From: Pomphorhynchus laevis
Taxonomy: Eukaryota > Acanthocephala > Palaeacanthocephala > Echinorhynchida > Pomphorhynchidae
Length of the DNA stretch: 64,000 bases
Assembly: GCA_012934845.2 (NCBI GenBank)
Contig: WNNJ02000889.1
Coordinates: 1 to 64,000 of the forward strand
Direction: 5' to 3'
Made by a program: the position numbers and the translations under genes. The notes under the pieces were generated by a model. That model ran no database searches. It saw only the letters and a program-made list of their open reading frames with translations, and was not told where the DNA came from. Positions 56,358 through 64,000 of this stretch are shown here, piece after piece. Position 1 is the stretch's first letter, and each line of letters starts with the position of its first letter.

Positions 56358-57230
56358 CTAGACAGAGCCAGGAGTGGGAAGGTTGCCCTTCCCACCACCA
56401 GCCCTATCAGGGGTCAGTACACCCTGGGCGATATCTTCATCTCCCAGGCCGTAAAGGTGCTTACCCATTTTATTTGGGGGAACCGTCCGAGCGGACCCGC
56501 CTCTCTTCTTTGATTTAAGTGTAACTGTAACTTCAGGGGAAGACGAAGCAGCCAGAAACGCTCCAAGCAAGGGAGGAATCATTTGCTGTAACTGAGCAAG
56601 GATTACTTTCTTATTATTGTCTAATAAAAATACGATATCTTTATTCGACATTTTATCGATTACAGGTGGATCCGACGCTGCTTTGACAAAAGATTTAGAC
56701 TCAGAGGGAGAGGCAGAGTGCTTATTCCTGTATTCCATAAAGGATCGACAACGACGGGACCACGCTGGGTGGTCACCGCCGCAATTCTTGCATATAGAGG
56801 ATTCAATACATTTGATGTCCTCCACCAATGAAGGACAGTCTGCCTTTGAGCATACCCCACAACACCTTTCTTCTTTACAAGTGGAGGCCCAATGCCCCCA
56901 CTTGTGGCAGTTGTTACAGTGTGGATATGTTAAGCAGTTGGAATCGATGAGCATAAATTTGAGGTTATACCCCATAAAGGGGTTAACCGTGTTCAAGCAA
57001 AGGATCTGAGCATTTTCGAGATCACAGGAGGCGAAGGCTACCGGAAGCGCCTCCCCTGTTTTTGATTTTAAAGGCCTGATTGTAGAAAGTTTGTAAAGCT
57101 TCTTTAAATTCTCTAGATCAGGTTGTTCTAGAAATGCGTGAAAGTTGTTGATTTTAACTGTTGCCTGTATAGACTTAATTTCCAGTGTTCCAGAGTTAGA
57201 AAGAAATAAATCAAAAAATTTTTTTATATG
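56358..57230 (-). CDS. LINE ORF1, CCHC zinc-knuckle protein (partial)
   Basis: Open on the minus strand from the truncation at about 57230 (IKKFFDLFLSNSGTLEIKSI) through an RRM-like fold region (ATVKINNFHAFLEQPDLENL) to three Cys/His knuckles: YPHCNNCHKWGHWASTC, CCGVCSKADCPS and CKNCGGDHPAWSRRC. The C-terminal part is polar, ending GGGKGNLPTPGSV. No ATG exists near the start because the element is 5'-truncated. The product would be a nucleic-acid-binding chaperone of the LINE RNA. Fragments of the same protein occur at 4.56-4.8 kb. Confidence 0.8.
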   Translation of the reverse strand, partial: HIKKFFDLFLSNSGTLEIKSIQATVKINNFHAFLEQPDLENLKKLYKLSTIRPLKSKTGEALPVAFASCDLENAQILCLNTVNPFMGYNLKFMLIDSNCLTYPHCNNCHKWGHWASTCKEERCCGVCSKADCPSLVEDIKCIESSICKNCGGDHPAWSRRCRSFMEYRNKHSASPSESKSFVKAASDPPVIDKMSNKDIVFLLDNNKKVILAQLQQMIPPLLGAFLAASSSPEVTVTLKSKKRGGSARTVPPNKMGKHLYGLGDEDIAQGVLTPDRAGGGKGNLPTPGSV

Positions 57231-57299
57231 CGATCATGAGATCATGTCGAAATATTTAATTCTCGTACATTGTATATGATTTTTATGTTAGGTCGAGGA

Positions 57300-57430
57300 A
57301 TATAGGGTGAAACATGATATAATTATTTAATTATTTAAACCTTATATAATTATTTGTTATTTATCTTTATTTTTTGAGTTATATATTGTATAAAATACGT
57401 AGACTTAGTTATTTGATCTGATTAATAATT
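57300..57430 (+). mobile_element. Penelope-like 3' terminus, diverged
   Basis: ATTATTTGTTATTTATCTTTAT leads into AAAATACGTAGACTTAGTTA and TTTGATCTGATT, a diverged form of the GTAGACTCAGTTAGCTGATTTGATT end seen at 47.6 kb. No coding part. Confidence 0.45.
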
Positions 57431-57559
57431 CATAAAAATCGAAATAAATATTTATATAATCATATAAATATACTTGTTTAAATCTTTTGATTATTAAAAC
57501 TTACAAGACTGCTTTAAATCTTTTGGTTATTAAAACTTACAATAAATAATAAATATCAA

Positions 57560-60500
57560 ATATGAAAATGGGTAAAAAGTCTAGACAATGCAAGAATAAT
57601 GACCTGAAGTACGAGGAGGTACAAGTTGGCTGCGACAATGATGGCTGCTTGAACTGGTCGATTTTATCAGTGCCGGTTGGTGTCACAAGCGCCTTAAATT
57701 GACGTTTCTTATGTGGAATATGTGCTATAGGCGTCATTGACATCCTACGCAGGGAAGTAGATGAACTACAAGTACTTGTAAATACAATACGAAATCATCA
57801 TCTTGTCATGTCAACAGTGTCCAAAAATGTTCACAATGAGGAGGTACTCTGTTAAAATCAGTCGAGATCATCTCAAACGCGGATATTGGATCAGATGCAC
57901 ATCGATGCCCAGACGTAATTGGCAATACTACATCGTCAGTTACATGAATACTACATCGTCAGTTACATAATCTGGTACTCAAAATTTTATAATGTTCGTC
58001 ATATAGAAAGTGAACGAACGTATGCTGTCAATACTCACTCGGACAATAATGTTACTCAGAACTCTCCTTCCAATGGTCACAGTTTGGCTCCACATAATGA
58101 GAGCATGAAGGAGCTCATGAAGGAAAATCATCTCATATCAGCACATCAACACAATTCTAACGTCAATATCCAATTGACCTATGTGTTAATAAACTGTACC
58201 ACTAATGATTCCAGATTAGGAAGTATCGACAACTCTCAAGCAATGTCTTCCTCAGGCAACACATTAAGTAGAAAATAATCCATCTCAGATAGGAGATATA
58301 ATATCATTGTATCTAGAGTTAAAGAATCGGGTAGCGATGATGCTCAGGTTGGTATAGATGATGACGTTAAGATTCTCCGTACAATTCTTTCCAAAATAAT
58401 TGACAGTAAAAACATCTATGTAGCTCAAAGCCTTGTTGTTAAGAAAGTTTTTCGTTTTGGGTAAAATAATGCCTGAGAAACCTAGGTTGTTGAAAGTTGT
58501 TCTCAGTTCCAGGGAACATGTCGACTTTCTGCTTTATCATAGGTATCGGTTACTCGGCTCTTCTTTCCATATATTCCAAGATTAATCCCCTAAGGATCAG
58601 GTAAGGAGAAGTATGCCTTTATAGAATTGCAAAAAATACTGAACAATGGCGAATCTAATCTATGTGTAAGAAATTTTCGAGTTGTGCGGTGGTGACCGAC
58701 AGTGTGGTGGCAACCTTTGCTACGAACTTAGATTGTTGCCCAGATGGGTTTTGCTCATGTGATCTTGCTAACTTATAATCTAATTTTATATAATTTTATA
58801 AATATATTAGATACATCGACTCAGTTTGCTGATTTGATTTAGTGATATTCATTCTACTCTAAGATTTCCTATCATAGCAACATACATTTTGGTTACTCAA
58901 ATGTCCGCAGTCTTTTGGCGCAATATACTGAGCTAAAATATGTTGTCTTGAAAAATGAGTATGGTGTCTTCTGCATTTGTGGATCTTGGTTGCATCTCAA
59001 TATATCCAACGACGTTTTTCAAATTCCCAACTACAATTTGCCACGTTCGGATCGTCAATATGGTAGACAAGGAGGTGGTGTAGCCGCATACATTCACTGT
59101 AGCATTGGTGTGTCTGACATACTTACTTCTTCGGATTCCATTAACTCTTCATTTGAAGAACTTTCGTACTGCATTGTTCGAGGTAGGGTCAAAATTTATG
59201 TCTGTATATTGTATCGTTCCCATTCAGCCTTCCTAGATTTGAACTTACTTGGGCTATATCTATGTCGTCTATGCTCCTCTACTCGATTTTTACTGGTCGG
59301 TGACTTTAACTTTCCCAACATTGATTGGGAAGGTCAGAGTTTGCTGTCATGCCTTCGACTTGAAAACGAACTCGGTAGTTTCCTTCTCTTCGACTTGATG
59401 TTGGTATAACATGTTTGTCATCCTACGTACATCGGATCTCGGTCTATCCTTGACTTAGTTTTTACAAAAGTTATTGGTGATATTTCCAACATTTGCTATC
59501 ACCACCCATAGGCAAAAGTGATAACTGTTTACTGTCATGGTATGTACCTTGCCACGACGATCTGCCTTCACCTTTCACTAAGATCATGAAAATAAATTGG
59601 GCTAAAGTTAACATTAGGCAACTTCAAATAGCATTTCCTACTGAAATCAGCACGTATAATTGTTCTGGTCCAGAAAGTTATGAACACTTGTCGGCCCGCT
59701 TATTGCGTACGTCCAACGGTTTCGCTTCATTGAAGCTCCCTAAATTGGGTATCTCGCGCCCTCTTTGGTTGGACTATCGGGTCAGTTCAGCCCTGAAAAT
59801 TCGAAACACATTATAGCATAGGTCTAGAACATATCCGTCTATTCGTATTGAGTACACTGTTTCTCGGAATCTTTGTAACAGGCTAAAATTTAAAAAAGAC
59901 AACAATTCGAGAACAACATTGCAATGTGTATTTATCATAATCCGAAGATATTCTGGTCCTACATTCGTAGTTCACGAAACGTTCAAACGGGAATTAACTC
60001 CATTCACTCGTCGGATGGAGTTCTGACTGGGTAACCCCAGATTGCTAATCATCTAGCAAATATCTTCGCAGTTCCATGTAACTCAACTGTAGACTTTAAT
60101 CAGTTCGTCTGGCAGGCGGTTTTTGTTTCTATCCGTGACTGCGCGATAGAGATTGAAGTAGATGTTTTTTACAGTAAATTATTGGCGCTGAGGTAATGTG
60201 GCTCACCGGTCCCTGATGACATCGCTCCTTTTCTGGTTCGTGCTTTAGCTTGTTCTCTCTGTCAGCATATAACTTCTGTTTTTCGACACAGCCTCAAACA
60301 TTTCTGGATTCCTGATAATTTGAAGCGTGCCATTGTAGTCCCGATACCCAAAAAGAATCCACCTGTTAGTTCGTCAGATTTTCGCCTATTAGTCTTACTT
60401 GCGTGTTTTCCAAAATTCTCGAAAAATTAGTCTCGAAGCATATTCGACTTCATCTTAAGAAAAATAGCATTCTCTCGAACTCACAACACGGATTTATGCC

Positions 60501-61690
60501 GGGCAGTTCTTGTTTAACCAATTTAATAACAGCTCGTGAAAGATGGACGGACGCCTCGAGTTCTGGATATGTTATCGACGTTGTCTTTTTGGAATTTTCT
60601 AAGGCCTTTGACCGTGTCCCTCATGAGGTATCATCTTATTACTTGCTCACTATTTCCATTTTCAAACCATTAAGTGGATTAAGAATTTCTTATCTTTGCA
60701 GTCATTCCAAGTAAGAGTTGGTGGTGTTCTTTCAAAAAGCTCTAAGGTGTTTTCAGGTGTACCTCAAAGAATCTGTTATTGCCCCTCTTATTTTTGTGGT
60801 ATTTTTTAATGACCTGCTCCTGCGATTAAAGAACCCTGTTTTAGCATATGCTGATGATTTAAAAATCTGGACTGTTGTTCGTACTTCTACCGATTGTCAG
60901 TCTCTTCAGGACGACCTGCAGTGCCTTACTGAATGGTGTAAAGCCAGTGGACTCATGTTAAACATTGATAAATGTGTTTTGATGAGAATGGGGAAGACCT
61001 TCGTCGTTCCAGTATCGCATTAGTAGTGCGTTATTAAATGAAGTTGAACACCATAAAGACTTGGGTGTAATAATTCATCGCTCTCCTAAGATACGGTTGA
61101 ATAGTGAGCGCGCAAGGATAAAAGCAACTAGGGCATTGTACTACATCAAAAATACATTTCTCAGACTGTAACCTCCAATGCTTGGTATCTTATTTTCTTC
61201 ACTAGTCCGCCCTCATCTGGAGTACTGCATCCTTGCATCTTTTCCTACCACTAAGCGAGAATTGTTCGACTATGAGTCGGTACTTAATAGAGGTTCAAGG
61301 ATATGCTTTAGGGCTGGAACGTCCTACCGCATGCGGCTGCGTGCGCTAGGGATAAGGTTGATTCGTGACAGATTTGTCTTACTAGACTTGTCCTGCCTTT
61401 GTGCGATTGTAAACAAACTTGATGGCTCCCCGCTAATACCCTTGGATTGAGAAGTAGGACATTACGCGGTCACTAGAAATCGCATTATAAGAGGCACTAT
61501 TCTCAATTGCCTGCTAACTTTCGACTGTCACATCGCGCGCTCAACTTGTGGAATGTGTTGCCTGAGGAAGTCGTCGCTGCTTCTTCGGCAATGCACTTCA
61601 AGCGACTGTGCCTAGCATGGATAACAACTGATATATTGAATCCTGATGATCTTGATGCTGACAATTTACTGAATTAACTTGTAATTTATT
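57560..61690 (+). mobile_element. CR1/Rex1-like LINE with ORF1, nearly full length, decayed
   Basis: ORF1 remains at 57900-58620: a polar middle (SNGHSLAPHNESMKELMKEN), then RRYNIIVSRVKESGSDDAQV, PRLLKVVLSSREHVDFLLYH and RLLGSSFHIFQD, an RRM/CTD-like ORF1 pattern. Endonuclease at 58915-59410: SDRQYGRQGGGVAAYIH, FEELSYCIVRGRVKIYVCIL, LLVGDFNFPNIDWEG. RT: NLKRAIVVPIPKKNPPVSSS, SQHGFMPGSSCLTNLI, VVFLEFSKAFDRVPHE, LAYADDLKIW. C-terminus: LGVIIHRSPKIRLNSERARI and LVRPHLEYC. It ends near 61690 in a TAATAATAAG-like tail. A Penelope-like end (58750-58845) sits between ORF1 and the endonuclease. Many stops. Confidence 0.85.
58750..58845 (+). mobile_element. Penelope-like 3' terminus inserted in a LINE
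   Basis: TTTTATATAATTTTATAAAT followed by TCGACTCAGTTTGCTGATTT matches the terminal block at 47.6 kb. It lies between ORF1 and the endonuclease of the CR1/Rex1-like LINE. Confidence 0.5.
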
Positions 61691-61739
61691 CTCAGCTAAC
61701 GCCTTGTATTTAATAATAAGAAAATCCATTCTGATATTT

Positions 61740-63400
61740 CAGACACAAAGATATTAGAACTATTTAGTTTAAAGTTTAAAAAAATCAATAAGCGCTCAGT
61801 GAAGAGCTTTATTGATAATGAAGAGTCAATTAAAAAAGCATTAATATTTTATTCGGAGGCTATAAATACGTAGAGACGAATAAAAAACCAGAGGTGGATA
61901 AATTACGTAAGGAATGGGTTAATGTTATCTTAAACAAGGGAGGATTTATCACAGAGATCTCTTGTCTTAAGAAGCAAGTGTAATTCACGATAACACTATG
62001 AATAAGAAGAATATGTGTACATTGGATAATAATAAATTTACAGTTTCCAATGACTGGATTTATAGGTTTAAAAGAAGACACAATTTAAAACTAAGACATT
62101 GTAATAGGGAAAGTCTTGAGCTAATAAACAAAAATTTGAAGTCTTTGAGATTTTATTCAATGAGAAGAAAGAAATCTAGGGTCCCAAGAATATCATTAAT
62201 TGTGACGAGACCGCTATCGTTTATAAACTTGCTCTACAAAAAAGTCTTTCGATCCGTGTTAGGAATGGTATCAAAAGAAACAAAAACCTTTATCGCTCAT
62301 GAAATGCAGTAATATTGATTGGTCTGAGAAGCTCAAGCCTTTCATTATGAAAAAGTCTGCAAATCCTAGATCTCTAAATAATTTTAACAGAGATTTTACT
62401 GCAGATATTATCATAATATTAATGCTTGAATGACTTTAATAGAATTTTAAAGTTATTAGATTGGAACTTTAAACTCAAATTTAGGAACAGAAAGATCTTA
62501 TTGGTGTTGGACAATTGAATGGTTCACAATATAAAATTAGAAACATCCAACATAGAATTGTTATTTCTGTCCAAGAATAGCACAGCTAAGCTCCAACCTC
62601 TTGATGCAGGAATAATTAGAAGCTTTAAGGCAATTATTATAGTTATCAGATGCCGTTCATAACAAGTAACATTACTGACGATGTGACAAGCCTTTATATA
62701 AAGCTTTCTATCAAATATACAATCATTTATTCTAAATACGTATGGGACAATGCTACAAAGGATATCATCTTTAATTGTTGGAGGAAGCTTTTTGACCGAA
62801 CTGACATCGAACTAAAACATGGTTCGGATAAAAACAATTTCCCAAAAAGAACAGAATATTTCTGTCCAAGAATAGCACAGCTAAGCTCCAACCTCTTGAT
62901 GAAGGAATAATTAGAAGCTTTAAGGCAATTATTATAGTTATCAGATGCCGTTCATAACAAGTAACATTACTGACGATGTGACAAGCCTTTATATAAAGCT
63001 TTCTATCAAATATACAATCATTTATTCTAAATACGTATGGGACAATGCTACAAAGGATATCATCTTTAATTGTTGGAGGAAGCTTTTTGACCGAACTGAC
63101 ATCGAACTAAAACATGGTTCGGATAAAAACAATTTCCCAAAAAGAACAGACTGAGGTATTTGATGGATTATCAGAGCATTTATTATAAGCGATGCTATTC
63201 GAGAACAAGAGTTATTGGACTCTGTAGAACAAGAGTTATTGACTTACGGGATATGTCATCGATACCTCTCTTAAAGAAGATAAAGATTCCAACAACGAGG
63301 AAACACACAACAAAGAGGACATTTCTAATGTTTCAGAGGAGGTTGACAAGAAAGACAAGATAACTCTAAATGATCGGGTTTTTTATTTGACTAAATTGAA
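61740..63400 (+). mobile_element. Tigger/pogo-like DNA transposon, decayed
   Basis: In order: an N-terminal helix-turn-helix remnant (TKILELFSLKFKKINKRSVK); a second DNA-binding domain, FTVSNDWIYRFKRRHNLKLR (about 62036-62095); a DDE core starting INCDETAIVYKLALQKS (about 62195); LKPFIMKKSANPRSLNNF; RKILLVLDN with the second Asp (about 62490); and FLSKNSTAKLQPLDAGIIRS FK-type block at about 62563. The third acidic residue lies in the following, duplicated region. Several shifts and stops. Terminal inverted repeats were not found. Family: pogo/Tigger branch of Tc1-mariner. Confidence 0.8.
62562..63150 (+). repeat. 295-bp tandem duplication inside the transposon
   Basis: 62562-62856 is repeated at 62857-63150 with about one difference noticed (GATGCAGG against GATGAAGG). 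The unit starts TATTTCTGTCCAAGAATAGC and contains a 68-codon open stretch (MPFITSNITDDVTSLYIKLS...), seen in both copies. Near identity implies a very recent event or an assembly artefact. Confidence 0.95.
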
Positions 63401-63884
63401 AACTTTTTTACAGATTCTAAAGACATGGAACAAGAAACATACGATCTACTGATGAACTTAGAGATAAAAGTTAATGCTTGCAAGAAAAATAAAAGTTCAC
63501 AACTCTATTTGACTATTTTAATAAAAAAGTTGATTTTCTACTCCGTTTTATTTTCTACTTTTTTCCGAATCCCCAAACTTAGAAAATTATGCGGGGACGA
63601 CTGTATTATGGTTAGATTTTAGCGCTTTTGATTTTCATCAGCTAAACATATGCCTATGGATTTTTGTGAAAATTTATATCGGTATTTCGTTTAGATGCTT
63701 TTCTACGGTAGTAGTCAAACTCGCTAATTTACGGCCTTGCTCACTTCATATATACAAAGCATTAAATCTTTAGTATACTCCCATATTTTCTTTAGATCTG
63801 GATGCATTTAATAGAAATAAAGCTTATGTTGAACCACAAATCGATCATATTGTGGTTTAACTCAGCATGCCCAAAATTGCACTC
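63401..63884. other. AT-rich spacer, no gene seen
   Basis: No firm feature. Short direct and inverted copies around GATCATATTGTGG/CCACAAATCGATC lie at about 63835-63860. Confidence 0.45.
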
Positions 63885-64000
63885 GTTTTGCTAGTGAAAG
63901 TAGATCTCTATTAAATGTATGTTTATCTTCGAACAGTGAGATTATTAACGCTATCCGTTATGATGCCCTGATCGGTATGTCTGATCATTGCGTAGTGATC
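63885..64000 (+). mobile_element. LINE endonuclease fragment cut by the window end
   Basis: The frame TRFASESRSLLNVCLSSNSE followed by IINAIRYDALIGMSDHCVVI is the end of an apurinic-type LINE endonuclease. It includes the SLLD-like block and the SDH motif with the catalytic His. Open to the window edge; CR1/Rex1-like layout. Confidence 0.65.

Larger units (their letters stand above)
53750..57235 (-). mobile_element. LINE with CCHC ORF1 and intact-looking ORF2, 5'-truncated
   Basis: The whole unit reads on the minus strand. Truncated ORF1 is at about 57230-56358, then a 33-nt gap, ORF2 at 56324-54072, a 3' region shared with 7.3-7.66 kb and 18.69 kb (GCTATCTCGGGATTAGTCTT, GACGTCCCC) and a GTTGTTGTTGAT-like tail near 53750. 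Long open frames point to a recent insertion. The 5' cut lies inside ORF1, so this copy lacks its promoter. Confidence 0.9.

Overview
This is an AT-rich nuclear segment from an animal, probably a small invertebrate; nothing seen fixes the phylum. Three host protein genes are split by spliceosomal introns with GT/AG borders. Reconstructed exons match KRTCAP2 (oligosaccharyltransferase subunit KCP2), the V-type ATPase D subunit (ATP6V1D) and a neuronal-calcium-sensor (NCS) type EF-hand protein. A fourth probable host gene encodes a 72-residue single-pass membrane protein. Small introns are about 49-63 nt. Three others, of 1.7, 6.6 and 6.7 kb, have swollen by transposon insertion. No rRNA, CRISPR or prokaryotic feature is present.

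Most of the window is transposon wreckage. 0.35-1.1 kb: L2-like LINE piece. 2.1-3.5 kb: duplicated C-terminal part of an unusual reverse transcriptase (RT) element. 4.2-8.2 kb: Ty3-type fossil split by a decayed LINE. 8.2-9.4 kb: dispersed repeat plus SINE. 9.9-13.0 kb: a second LINE family. 13.3-13.9 kb: CR1-like piece. 14.6-21.9 kb: KRTCAP2, whose large intron holds two overlapping copies of a Penelope-like element (PLE) with its GIY-YIG endonuclease ahead of the RT. 21.9-22.1 kb: small membrane protein gene, convergent with KRTCAP2. 24.5-29.8 kb: ATP6V1D. 30-32.3 kb: L2-like piece and canonical PLE pieces with a tRNA-derived SINE. 33.3-40.5 kb: NCS-like gene with a SINE insertion, a PLE 3' end and a 90-bp satellite in its intron. 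41-47 kb: retroposon, L2-like tail, RT fragment, CR1/Rex1-like LINE. 48.5-52.5 kb: near full-length L2-like LINE with a second copy nested in its tail. 53.7-57.2 kb: the best preserved LINE (750-codon ORF2). 57.6-61.7 kb: CR1/Rex1-like LINE. 61.7-63.4 kb: Tigger/pogo-like DNA transposon with a recent internal duplication. The last 115 bases enter another LINE endonuclease.

The strongest observations are the EN-first PLE and its dispersed 3' UTR pieces, a recurring snap-back inverted-duplication scar that resembles polymerase-theta-type repair, a short retroposon with target-site duplications but no tRNA head, and an NCS paralogue whose C-terminal EF-hands have lost their calcium ligands. All calls come from reading the sequence; no database search was run.
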